From assembly GCA_001970955.1 (NCBI GenBank), contig MPUH01000071.1, positions 57,003-121,002 of the forward strand: a DNA stretch of 64,000 nucleotides, read 5' to 3'. Below, in pieces: positions 33,317 through 42,408 of the stretch. The notes beneath the pieces were generated by a model. That model saw only the letters and a program-made list of their open reading frames with translations, was not told the origin of the DNA and did no database searches. The first letter of the stretch is position 1. Every line of letters starts with the position of its first letter. The stretch is from Stentor coeruleus (lineage: Eukaryota; Ciliophora; Heterotrichea; Heterotrichida; Stentoridae). The position numbers and the translations under genes are program-made.

Positions 33317-34063
33317 ATGAGTTGTGCTCTAAACGAAATTTCTTTACCTATTTCAGGTGAAGTTAATCATCAAATCGGTGATTGTTATTGTTATCTATGT
33401 ACTTGTGGTAATCACAAATGTCCATCTAACAGCAACTATAGAAGAAAATCTCCAGGAATGTTTTCAACAGCATACCGTACGGCATATCTGAAAAAAATTC
33501 CTTCAGCAGCCTCTCCTATAATCCAACAAGGCCAACTTCTTCATAGTAAGCAGAAAATGGAACTTAAAACTATTCATCAAACAGATTTTAAGCCAACTGA
33601 AGATGCATTCAATTCACCAGTTACTGATAGGGCAAATTCTACAAGTCCTTTTAAATTTTACTCAACATCCACTTATCAGTCTAATTTTCCTGATTGGAAA
33701 GATTATAATCCTGTTGTTTCAAATAGTCCAACTAAGTCCTCAAGATATTATATGAAATTCACTGGGGTTTCTACATATGGGAAAGATTTTTCTAAGCATA
33801 ATCAAATTACTAATAAAGTGAAATCATATAGTAAAAGCCCAAGCATGCTTGGGCGAAAAGATTGGGAGACTGGTAAAACAACTAATCAATTGTTTTATAG
33901 ACCTTATAAAATCAAATTGCAGAAAAATAAAAGAAATGCTTCTCAAGATGTAGCAATTCCTATTCATGGTTTGAAAAATGTTTCTACTTATCAGCAATAC
34001 TTTTTACCTCATCTATCTCCAACTAAGATCTTAACTAAACGAAAGCTACCAAGATATAATTAA
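33317..34063 (+). CDS. SAXO: SAXO-family microtubule-stabilising protein
   Basis: 248 residues. The N-terminus has the SAXO cysteine signature 'CYCYLCTCGNHKCP' (about 23-36). This is followed by several Mn-type modules with an S-T-Y-x-x-x-F core: 'STYQSNF' (about 116), 'STYGKDF' (about 151) and 'STYQQYF' (about 224). SAXO (MAP6-related) proteins bind and stabilise axonemal and basal-body microtubules, so this gene would be expected to act in cilia or the cortical microtubule ribbons. The protein is basic and without membrane segments. No intron. Stop is TAA. Confidence 0.85.
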   Translation: MSCALNEISLPISGEVNHQIGDCYCYLCTCGNHKCPSNSNYRRKSPGMFSTAYRTAYLKKIPSAASPIIQQGQLLHSKQKMELKTIHQTDFKPTEDAFNSPVTDRANSTSPFKFYSTSTYQSNFPDWKDYNPVVSNSPTKSSRYYMKFTGVSTYGKDFSKHNQITNKVKSYSKSPSMLGRKDWETGKTTNQLFYRPYKIKLQKNKRNASQDVAIPIHGLKNVSTYQQYFLPHLSPTKILTKRKLPRYN

Positions 34064-34307
34064 TAGATAAAAAAAAATCAATATGAGTATAATAAGTATT
34101 ATAATCAAGTCTTATAATAAATAAACCCTTATTTTAATTTAAAAATATACACATCAAATCTTATATCCTAGCTCTATCATATAACATCTCTTAAACATAT
34201 AAAAAATCATTAAAACTTAAGTCAAAATATCATAAAATTCCATCAAAAACAAAATCCTTATAAACATTCCTATATTAATAATTTAAACCATATCCACATT
34301 TTCCATA

Positions 34308-36236
34308 ATGTTTAGCAATCTGTGTCGTCTGTTCTCAGGGACCTCATCAAGTTTTCAGGCATATTCAAACCTGTGTCGTCTGTTCTCAGGGACCTCATCA
34401 AGTTTTCAGGCATATTCAAACCTGGCAGCAAAGCTCAGAATCCATTCAATTGAAGCGACTTGTGCCTCAAACTCAGGTCATCCAACTTCCTGTTCATCAA
34501 TTGCTGAGATAATGTCAGTATTGTTTTTCCACCCATCTGGTATGCATTATTTCCCAAATGACCCAAAAAACCCAAATAACGACAAATTGGTCCTTAGTAA
34601 AGGTCACGCAGCACCAATTTTATATGCAGCCTGGGCTGAAGCTGGTTTATTCCCAACCCAAAACTTAAAAACTTTAAGGAAAATCAATTCTGATCTTGAA
34701 GGTCATCCAACACCAAGACTTAATTTTATAGATATAGCTACTGGATCTTTAGGTCAAGGACTCTCTGCAGCTTGTGGCATGGCTTATAGTATGAAAAATT
34801 TCGAAAAAAACACCAACAAAGTTTTCACAATACTTGGCGATGCTGAATGTGCTGAAGGAAGTGTTTGGGAAGCTATGAATTTTGCCTCGTATTATAAACT
34901 TGATAATCTTATTGCTATTATGGATATTAACAGACTTGGACAAAGTGATCCAACAATGTTTCAACATGATATTAATCAATATAAAGCTAAAGTTGAAGCT
35001 TTTGGATGGAATGCTATAGTTGTTGATGGACATTGTGTTGAAGAAGTTGTTGCAGCTTTAAGCTTAGCTAGACATAGTATTGGGAAACCTACAGCTATTG
35101 TTGCTAAAACTTTTAAAGGGAAGGATTTTCCTGGTATTGAAAACTTAATGAATTGGCATGGAAAGCCTTTAGGTGACCAGGCTGGAAAAGTTATCGCCTA
35201 TTTACAAGGGCTTATTAAACCTACAAATGAGGTACTAAAACCTACAAATCCTAATGGAACTGCTGTTGTTGAGATTAAGGAACCTTTTGTTATACCCCAA
35301 CCAAATTATGCGGCAAATAGTAAAATAGCAACAAGAAATGCTTATGGTGATGGATTAAAAGCTCTTGGTAAAGACCCAAGAATTGTTGGCTTAGATGGTG
35401 ATACAAAAAATTCTACTATGAGTATTTTCTTCCAACAAACATTCCCTGATCGATTTATTGAATGTTTTGTAGCTGAACAAAATATGATCGGCACAGCATT
35501 AGGAACAAGTGTTCGTGGTAAAGTCCCATTTATTTCAACCTTTTCAGCTTTTTTTACAAGAGGTTTTGATCAAGTTCGCCTTGCTGCAATTTCTGAAGGC
35601 AATATAAAATTCGCTGGTTCACATTGTGGAGTATCAATAGGTGAAGATGGAAGTAGTCAAATGGGTCTTGAAGATATTTCGATGTTTAGATCAATTCCTG
35701 GATCATTAGTTTTATATCCATCAGATGCAGTAAGTGCTTATAAAGCTGTAGAATTAGCGGCAAATCATAAAGGTGTAGCGTATATTCGTACATCAAGGCC
35801 AGCAACTCCGATTTTATATGCAAATACTCAAGTTTTTGAACCAAAAAGTTATGTGGTTCGTGAGAGTAACCAAGATAAAATAACAGTTGTAGGGGCAGGA
35901 GTAACATTACATGAAGCTATAAAAGCTAGTCAAATATTAGAAAAACAAGGAATTCATATAAGAGTTATTGATATGTTTTCTATTAAACCTGTTGATAAAA
36001 TAACTTTGATTACAAGTGCTTCTGTTACTGGAAAAAAAATTTTAACTGTTGAAGACCATTACGCTGAAGGGGGGATTTTTGAAGCTGTTTCCGGAGCTCT
36101 TGCACAAGAAGATATCAAAGTCTGGGGTTTACATGTTAATGAATTACCAAGAAGTGGATTAGCTGATGAATTATTAGAGAAATATAACATCAGCGCTAAC
36201 CAAATTGTGATGAAAGTTAAAGAGATATTAGGATAA
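34308..36236 (+). CDS. TKT: Transketolase with duplicated N-terminal leader
   Basis: Thiamine-diphosphate enzyme of the non-oxidative pentose phosphate pathway. Family signatures are 'SNSGHPTSCSS' with the invariant His, the TPP motif 'GDAECAEGSVWEAMN' followed by 'LDNLIAIMDINRLGQSDP', and the pyrimidine domain 'FVAEQNMIGTALG'. It is of animal/bacterial short type (642 residues). The first 37 residues consist of two identical 17-residue units (NLCRLFSGTSSSFQAYS) before the catalytic core. They resemble a mitochondrial-type leader but could be an assembly duplicate. No intron. Stop is TAA. The next gene starts 22 nt downstream. Confidence 0.95.
   Translation: MFSNLCRLFSGTSSSFQAYSNLCRLFSGTSSSFQAYSNLAAKLRIHSIEATCASNSGHPTSCSSIAEIMSVLFFHPSGMHYFPNDPKNPNNDKLVLSKGHAAPILYAAWAEAGLFPTQNLKTLRKINSDLEGHPTPRLNFIDIATGSLGQGLSAACGMAYSMKNFEKNTNKVFTILGDAECAEGSVWEAMNFASYYKLDNLIAIMDINRLGQSDPTMFQHDINQYKAKVEAFGWNAIVVDGHCVEEVVAALSLARHSIGKPTAIVAKTFKGKDFPGIENLMNWHGKPLGDQAGKVIAYLQGLIKPTNEVLKPTNPNGTAVVEIKEPFVIPQPNYAANSKIATRNAYGDGLKALGKDPRIVGLDGDTKNSTMSIFFQQTFPDRFIECFVAEQNMIGTALGTSVRGKVPFISTFSAFFTRGFDQVRLAAISEGNIKFAGSHCGVSIGEDGSSQMGLEDISMFRSIPGSLVLYPSDAVSAYKAVELAANHKGVAYIRTSRPATPILYANTQVFEPKSYVVRESNQDKITVVGAGVTLHEAIKASQILEKQGIHIRVIDMFSIKPVDKITLITSASVTGKKILTVEDHYAEGGIFEAVSGALAQEDIKVWGLHVNELPRSGLADELLEKYNISANQIVMKVKEILG
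34320..34421. repeat. Perfect 51-nt tandem duplication in transketolase N-terminus
   Basis: 34320-34370 and 34371-34421 are identical. The period is 17 codons, so the frame is kept. Unlike the other duplicates in the window there is no N between the copies. Confidence 0.92.
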
Positions 36237-36258
36237 TAAATTTGATTAGGTAATATAT

Positions 36259-38109
36259 ATGGAAAAAAGTGAGATAAGGGATACAAGGATTAGAAAGGAA
36301 AGGGAGATATTACAGAAAATGAACTCAGCTAATTGTCTGATTGAATTTAGTGATGTGTCTGATAGTTTTGAACTTATCACACAAGTTCATGGATATAGTG
36401 TGAATTTTTATTTTGATATACCTGATAAGTACCCATTCGAACCCCCAATTGTCAGAATTAGTCAGAGTTCGAATTTGACTAGTTTGACTGAGTTTCCTAA
36501 CAATTCAAACATTCTTGAACAAATACTCGGACACTCTTGGCTTCCTGTACAAAATCTTGCAGAAGTATCTGAAAAGCTTATCCTATATGCCCAACAATCT
36601 TTCAAATTAAAACACAAAGCTTTAATAATAGACTTTTTTTCAATAAGACAACGATGGAGTATCGCAACTGTCCTTCTTATATCAGCTCTTTTAAGAACAT
36701 CTGTTATTTATTTACCTCATAGCCGTGGAGATAGTTTAATACCAGGTGAATATGAAAAATATCATTATTGGAGTTCTTTAACACATACAACTCTTATAGA
36801 AAAATGGTATAACGCAGAATATCAAATATCTTTATCAATCCCTCCATTAGGGGCTTATTTTGTATATATTCTATCATTTCTTTCATTATGGGCTGATGAA
36901 AATAGTATTTCATATGAAACTTTCTATTATGATAGTGATTCTTATACAATATTTATTAGATTTTCAACAATTATCTTTGAAATCATCATTTTTGGTATAA
37001 GCGTTTTAGTGTTTTTTAGAATTTATTATAAGAATTTGGCTGTTGGGGTAAAAAGTGCTGCTTGTGTTATGATATTAGCTTGTCCTTGCTTTGTTTTGGT
37101 TACTGATGTTAAGTTTTCATATAATTTTATCGCTATTGGGCTTGTTCTTTGGGCTGTGATTTTTGTTATTCAAGATATTAGTGGATTAGCTATTATTTTT
37201 ACAGGGTTAGCTTTGAATTTTAAACAGGAAGCTGGGATGTTTTTTGTACCTTTGATTGTTGCGTGCAATATAAGAATTGTGAAAAAAGCTAGAAAGGTCA
37301 TGAGGAAAACTAAACCTAATATGAGGACTCTTGTATTTATTGCTGAGATGGCTATTGGTATTAGTAGCATATTTGTGTGTTTTGTAGTTTGTTTAGGAGT
37401 TTTATGGGCACCTTGGATTTCATCATCAGAGGATATAAAACAAGTTTTAAAGAACTTATCATCTGTCTCTTACCCTAATCCTGATAAAATATACAATTTT
37501 ATCTCGCTTATTCCTGATGATTATTTTTCTTTAGCTATATCTTACATCCTCACCACAATATTTTCAGCACCATTCCTCATATTCCTCCATTATAAAAAAC
37601 CATTTATTCAAAGTTTTCTTTATTGTATATCTGGAGTTAGCCTATCATACTATTTATTTTTCTTACAAGAAAGTTTAGATTCTTTGTTATACCCTTTATT
37701 ACCTTTAGGAATATTATTAGTTATTGATTATCCTGAAATCTTCCAAGCAATTAGCCTAACTTTTGCATTAACTTTATATAGGCAAATGAGTATTGATGGT
37801 TCTAGATCTGCTTATTTTGGCCTTGGGATATTTTATTATTTTATAAGTGAATCATATATTAATAGTGTGAGCTATTTTCAAAGCAGAAAAATTGTCAATT
37901 TCAAAGTTTGGAAATTGGTTTTTATATGTATCCATATATGTGAGTGGATAAATGATGAGATTTTTGATATGGGTATAAGGTATTTTGTTGTTGGGTCGTT
38001 AGTTGTTTTGTGGATTTGGCTTTTAAAAGGATATAAAGAGATTAAAAAAGAAGCGACTATGCATTATAATGGAAGAAGTGTGGTGCTTTCTAGGTTGAAA
38101 ATTAAATAG
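36259..38109 (+). CDS. UBC-like (catalytically dead E2/UEV) domain fused to ALG6/ALG8-type glucosyltransferase
   Basis: One uninterrupted ORF of 616 residues with two unrelated parts. Residues 1-115 look like a ubiquitin-conjugating fold: an N-terminal helix, beta strands ending in the hallmark 'FDIPDKYPFEPP' (52-63), and a C-terminal 'GHSWLPVQNLAEVSEKLI' helix (91-108). The active-site segment has no Cys (63-108) and no HPN, so it would be a UEV-like non-catalytic domain. From about 134 on it is polytopic, with a lumenal loop 'GEYEKYHYW' (163-171) and 'WYNAEYQISLSIPPLGAYF' (183-201) like the GD(Y/F)E...W and W-Y...PP motifs of ALG6/ALG8, dolichol-phosphate-glucose-dependent ER glucosyltransferases. 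The catalytic-loop Asp of that family is Glu here. ER location is expected. Each half is convincing by pattern; their joint function is unknown. Confidence 0.75.
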   Translation: MEKSEIRDTRIRKEREILQKMNSANCLIEFSDVSDSFELITQVHGYSVNFYFDIPDKYPFEPPIVRISQSSNLTSLTEFPNNSNILEQILGHSWLPVQNLAEVSEKLILYAQQSFKLKHKALIIDFFSIRQRWSIATVLLISALLRTSVIYLPHSRGDSLIPGEYEKYHYWSSLTHTTLIEKWYNAEYQISLSIPPLGAYFVYILSFLSLWADENSISYETFYYDSDSYTIFIRFSTIIFEIIIFGISVLVFFRIYYKNLAVGVKSAACVMILACPCFVLVTDVKFSYNFIAIGLVLWAVIFVIQDISGLAIIFTGLALNFKQEAGMFFVPLIVACNIRIVKKARKVMRKTKPNMRTLVFIAEMAIGISSIFVCFVVCLGVLWAPWISSSEDIKQVLKNLSSVSYPNPDKIYNFISLIPDDYFSLAISYILTTIFSAPFLIFLHYKKPFIQSFLYCISGVSLSYYLFFLQESLDSLLYPLLPLGILLVIDYPEIFQAISLTFALTLYRQMSIDGSRSAYFGLGIFYYFISESYINSVSYFQSRKIVNFKVWKLVFICIHICEWINDEIFDMGIRYFVVGSLVVLWIWLLKGYKEIKKEATMHYNGRSVVLSRLKIK

Positions 38110-38446
38110 TTTTGTTATAAGGTAGTAAGATTATGAGATTTTATTGTAGGAAAATAGGTGTTAAGAGGTGTTTGGGTGAGGAATTATGTAGAAAAAGATA
38201 ATTATTAGCAATTTAGATTTTTCAATAATTTACTAAGTTGACAAAATTTCACCAACATTAAAAACTAATTTATTTTGCATTAACTGCACCTCACAACCAT
38301 CTAAATCCTCCTAACTCAACTTCCAATATTTCCATCCATTCCATCAAAAACTGCCTCAATATCTCAAAATTTACACCTTTAACACCAAAAAAACAATAAA
38401 AAACTCCTAATCAAACCCATTAATCCAATAAAAATACTTATCTTAA
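38110..38446. other. Convergent intergenic region, 337 nt
   Basis: Between the 3' ends of the UBC-ALG gene and DLST. No gene. G-rich to about 38210, then C-rich and nearly G-free to 38440. Confidence 0.5.
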
Positions 38447-39667
38447 CTAAATATCCAATAGTATTTTAGCTGGTTCCTCAACCATTTTTTTAATCGCATT
38501 CAAAAAAAGTACTGCATCTTTTCCATCAAGTAATCTATGATCATAAGTTAAAGCCAAATACATAATCGGTCTCGCTACAATCTTATCCTCCCTTACAACA
38601 GGGCGGTTTTCAATAGAATGCATTCCAAGTATAGCCGACTGTGGAGGATTAAGTATAGGTGTTCCCATCATAGATCCATAAACTCCTCCATTAGATACAG
38701 TAAAATTCCCTCCAACCATATCTTCAATAGGTAATTTACCTTCTTTAGCCAATCCAGAAAACCTAATAATTTCTTTTTCAATATTAGCAAATGATTTTTG
38801 TTCACAATTTCTTATAACCGGGACAACTAAACCTGTAGGTGTAGCTACAGCAACTGATATATCGATATAATTTTTATAAACAATTTCATCACCAAGAATA
38901 ACAGCATTAGCTAATGGGTATTGTAATAAAGCATGAGTTGAAGCTTTTATAAAAAATGACATAAAGCCAAGTTTCACTCCGTGTTTTTTTAAAAAGTCAT
39001 CTTTATATGCATTTCTTAGTTCAATCGCTCTTGACATGTCACATTCTTGGAAAGTTGTTAGCATTGCATAGGTACTTTGAGCTCCTTTAAGCCTTTCAGC
39101 TATAGTTTTTCTCATTCTGGTCAATTTTTCTTTACGATCTTCTCTTTTTCCTGTTGAGATTTTTACTTGAGGAACTTCAGGGGTTTTAGGTTTTGGTTGA
39201 AGAGGTTTAGGTTCTTCTTTTTTGATCTCTACGTTTTCTTGTACTTTTTTTGGCTCTTTTGCTGATTCTTGTACTGGAGTTTCTTTTAAAGTTTCAACTT
39301 TAGCTGCTGGTTTAGGACTTTCTTTAGCTTTTGTTGCACCTGTTTTATCTGTGTCGATAACAAAAAGATCAGCTCCAACTGGGATGTTGTCACCAACATT
39401 AGCTAAAAATTTTACTAGTTCTCCTGATACTGGAGAACGGATTTCTTGATTAGTTTTTGCTGTTTCCATGACAACCACAACTTCATCCACATCGACGTGG
39501 TCTCCAATATTTTTAACCCATGCCTGAACACCACCTTCACTTATAGACTCAACTGATGCTGGGAATTTTATGGTATGAGTGGCAAAGTTCCTCAGCAACA
39601 GACTTGGAGTAAATATGGATAGGGTCTTAGAGGAAAAAGATGTGATTCTCAATAGACTACGAAACAT
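38447..39667 (-). CDS. DLST: Dihydrolipoamide succinyltransferase (E2 of 2-oxoglutarate dehydrogenase)
   Basis: Mitochondrial TCA-cycle component that transfers succinyl from lipoamide to CoA. Residues 1-30 form a hydrophobic/basic mitochondrial leader. The lipoyl domain covers about 31-105 with the lipoylated Lys at about 71 in 'METAKT'; the family usually has Asp before this Lys, here Ala. A Lys/Pro/Glu linker (110-172) follows, without an obvious E3-binding domain, as in animal DLST. The catalytic domain spans about 178-406 and ends with 'YDHRLLDGKDAVLFL', containing the active-site His (about 377) and Asp. Length of 406 is normal. No intron. Stop is TAG. Confidence 0.92.
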   Translation of the reverse strand: MFRSLLRITSFSSKTLSIFTPSLLLRNFATHTIKFPASVESISEGGVQAWVKNIGDHVDVDEVVVVMETAKTNQEIRSPVSGELVKFLANVGDNIPVGADLFVIDTDKTGATKAKESPKPAAKVETLKETPVQESAKEPKKVQENVEIKKEEPKPLQPKPKTPEVPQVKISTGKREDRKEKLTRMRKTIAERLKGAQSTYAMLTTFQECDMSRAIELRNAYKDDFLKKHGVKLGFMSFFIKASTHALLQYPLANAVILGDEIVYKNYIDISVAVATPTGLVVPVIRNCEQKSFANIEKEIIRFSGLAKEGKLPIEDMVGGNFTVSNGGVYGSMMGTPILNPPQSAILGMHSIENRPVVREDKIVARPIMYLALTYDHRLLDGKDAVLFLNAIKKMVEEPAKILLDI

Positions 39668-40131
39668 TTATATATTAACCATTTAAGTTTGTTATTGGAT
39701 ACTTATAAAGATTTTTAAGTTTGGAATTTTTTAGTGATGTGGAGTTGGTGACATGGTTTTTTTTTAAGTAAAAAGTTTTAGTCATAATATTTTTACTATG
39801 AAGTTGGGTAATGATTTAATAATATGTTAATTTAAGGATTAGGATAATTGTTTTCGTTGATAATATTCGGTTTATTATTAAACATTAGCACTTCGATAAT
39901 ACAAAATACTCTAGTTTTCTATTAAGAGTTTTAAAGAAAACACAAATTTATGACTTAAAAAAAAATACACACATTTATTTCATATCACACCCTAGTTATT
40001 TTTTAAAACAATTTCATTAATAATAAAACCAATTTTCATACCGAATTTTTTTTATAAAACATCACATCATCAGATGAAAAAAAAAACAACTTTTATTCCA
40101 ATATCATCCATATTTAACCAATATAAATAAA
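39668..40131. other. Divergent intergenic region, 464 nt
   Basis: 5' flanks of DLST (leftward) and the carboxypeptidase gene (rightward). No gene. Left half G/T-rich, right half A/C-rich. Confidence 0.5.
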
Positions 40132-41439
40132 ATGATGCTGTTCATTTTAAGCATTATAGTAGTAAGCCTTGCAGCTCCCAAAAGCCATCAAGTAACCAAC
40201 CTTCCTGGGATAACTTTAACCACCAATATGTATGCAGGTTATCTTCAAATCCCAAATTCAAATGGCCGTGAATTGTTTTACGTCTTTTATACCAGCCAAA
40301 ACAATGCTACAAGTGACCCAGTTGTTTTATGGCTTAACGGTGGTCCTGGTTGCTCCTCAATGGAAGGAGCTTTTATGGAAAACGGTCCTTATATATTTAG
40401 TGAGACAAACAATACTATGTATGCAAATCCATATACATGGAACAGAAATGCTTCTATGCTTTACTTTGAATCTCCAGCTGGAGTTGGATATTCTATGATG
40501 GGTTCAATTATAAACAACAGTACCAGCGATAATCAAACAGCTTCAGATAACCTTGAAGCTTTACAATTATGGTTCAAGTATTTCCCTGAGTTTTCAAAAA
40601 ACAAATTTTTTATTACTGGAGAAAGTTATGCTGGGGTTTATGTACCTAATCTTGCATATTATATTCAGCAAAGTAACGCTAATACAAGCAACCCTTATAT
40701 AAACTTAGCTGGGATTATGGTTGGAAATCCTGTTACAGATTGGACTTTAGACGATGAAGCATGGCCTTATTTTTTGTATTCTCATCAATTGATAGATGAT
40801 ACAATATGGGTTCCTTGGGTTAATAACAATTGCACATATTGGCTTGACACAACTCCTTACTGCGCAACTCTAGTCACAAAAATGGAAAACTTATTTACCG
40901 GGGTGAATTATTATGACATTTATAGAGAATGCATACATCCAGATTATCTAAATATTCCTCGACGTATAAGATTAAATCAAAGTATTCTTTCAGGTATTAT
41001 TGAATGTGTTCCTGATAATGCTTTAATGAATTATTTAAACAATAATAAAGTTCGTAAAGCTTTACATATAAACTCAACAATTGGTTCATGGGAAGGATGT
41101 GCATATCTTGATTATGTTTCAGATTATGCTCGTGGTGGACTAGCTTATTATCCTTCACTTATAGCAAGTGGAATATATGTAAATATGTATAGTGGAGATA
41201 CAGACTCTGCTGTACCAACTTGGGGATCAATAAATGCACTTAGTTTATTGAATATGCCTGTAACTAGAAATTGGACTCAATGGTTTATGAATGGTCAAGT
41301 AGCTGGGTTCTTTCAAAGATATGGGGATAATCTAAGATTTAATACAATCAGAGGTACTGGACATATGTGCATTCAATGGAAACCAGCTCAAGGTTATCAG
41401 ATGTTCATGTCTTTTATTCAGGGTTTAGATTTAGCATAA
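40132..41439 (+). CDS. Secreted/lysosomal serine carboxypeptidase (S10 family)
   Basis: 435 residues with a 15-residue signal peptide (MMLFILSIIVVSLAA). S10 signatures are 'LWLNGGPGCSSMEG' (67-80), the nucleophile motif GESYAG (163-168, Ser165), an Asp in 'YSGDTDSAVP' (about 352-361) and His411 in 'GTGHM'. All members of the Ser-Asp-His triad are in place. These enzymes remove C-terminal residues at acidic pH in lysosomes or food vacuoles. Several N-x-S/T sequons are present. No intron. Stop is TAA. Confidence 0.95.
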   Translation: MMLFILSIIVVSLAAPKSHQVTNLPGITLTTNMYAGYLQIPNSNGRELFYVFYTSQNNATSDPVVLWLNGGPGCSSMEGAFMENGPYIFSETNNTMYANPYTWNRNASMLYFESPAGVGYSMMGSIINNSTSDNQTASDNLEALQLWFKYFPEFSKNKFFITGESYAGVYVPNLAYYIQQSNANTSNPYINLAGIMVGNPVTDWTLDDEAWPYFLYSHQLIDDTIWVPWVNNNCTYWLDTTPYCATLVTKMENLFTGVNYYDIYRECIHPDYLNIPRRIRLNQSILSGIIECVPDNALMNYLNNNKVRKALHINSTIGSWEGCAYLDYVSDYARGGLAYYPSLIASGIYVNMYSGDTDSAVPTWGSINALSLLNMPVTRNWTQWFMNGQVAGFFQRYGDNLRFNTIRGTGHMCIQWKPAQGYQMFMSFIQGLDLA

Positions 41440-41556
41440 TAGACTAAGAATTCATTTTCAGATTTTATATGAGAAATTTTATGAAATGTATTTTATTTGT
41501 TAAATTGTTAGGGTAATTTTAAAGTTTTTAGATTATTACTTAGTCAAATAAATTAA

Positions 41557-42199
41557 CTAGCAACATTTTTCTTTTTTCTTATTATGATCTGAGTTTTGAG
41601 CTTTTATTGATAGACCTTCTTTTGATAAACCTAGATAATCTGGGGACACTTGTACTGAACTGAGGATTTTTGTTGACATATACTCAAAAAGCTCATTTAC
41701 TCCAGTATCATCTTTTGCTGAAGTTTCAAAGTAAGGTAGACTTTTACTATTAGCAAGGGCTCTACCTTCATCTTCACTTACTACTCTATGATTAATCATA
41801 TCAGATTTGTTTGCGATAATCACATTCACTGTATTTTGTGATGCTTTTTTACCTATTTCATCTATCCAAGTAGATATAGTTTCATATGATTGACGATTTG
41901 TCACATCATATACTATTGCAATACCGTGAGCACCTTTATAGTAACTATTTGTTATGTTTCGGAAACGCTCTTGACCAGCAGTATCCCATATTTGAACACG
42001 AACATTTTTTCCAGCTAATTCAAGATCTTTGGTTTTGAAATCAACTCCAATTGTACTCATGAACTTATGTGAAAACATGTTTTCCTATGTTGAATTTTAC
42101 CGTATAGCGGACTATAAGGGCTGTTTTCCCTACTCCTGAGTTACCTATAGTAAGAATCTTAAAGGTGTAATCACTAAATAAACTTTACAACTTCGACAT
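41557..42199 (-). CDS. Rab GTPase (Rab1/Rab8-like), three exons
   Basis: Exons 42199-42189, 42173-42101 and 42084-41557 give 203 residues. Removing the 15-nt and 16-nt introns restores the missing N-terminus with 'SKFDYTFKILTIGNSGVGKT' and joins 'RYT' to 'ENMFSHKF'. Motifs are the P-loop GNSGVGKT (14-21), switch I 'STIGVDF', WDTAGQE, NKSD and 'ETSAK'. The C-terminus KCC is a double-cysteine prenylation site. Switch and RabF motifs look most like Rab1/Rab8, regulators of early secretory or exocytic traffic; the exact subfamily needs a tree. The first exon is only 11 nt. Confidence 0.93.
42085..42100 (-). other. 16-nt spliceosomal intron (Rab intron 2)
   Basis: gtaaaattcaacatag on the minus strand. 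Phase 0, between Thr and Glu codons. The only 16-nt intron found in the window. Confidence 0.9.
42174..42188 (-). other. 15-nt spliceosomal intron (Rab intron 1)
   Basis: gtaaagtttatttag on the minus strand. It splits the Phe codon TT|T and removes an in-frame TAA. Confidence 0.9.
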
Positions 42200-42408
42200 T
42201 ACAATTATATAATAATTTTTAGTATTTTCTGATGAAGGTAGGATTTATTTATTACCCTAAGACTTTTAAAGTCTTTATTAGTAGTTTAATGTCGAAATTT
42301 TACTTTACATAACTGAAATTTTCGATTTTATTCAATAAAAAAAAGTGTAAACAAAACTCAAAACATTATCGTCATAAATAATCTATTCTTAAATCAAACT
42401 TATAGCTG

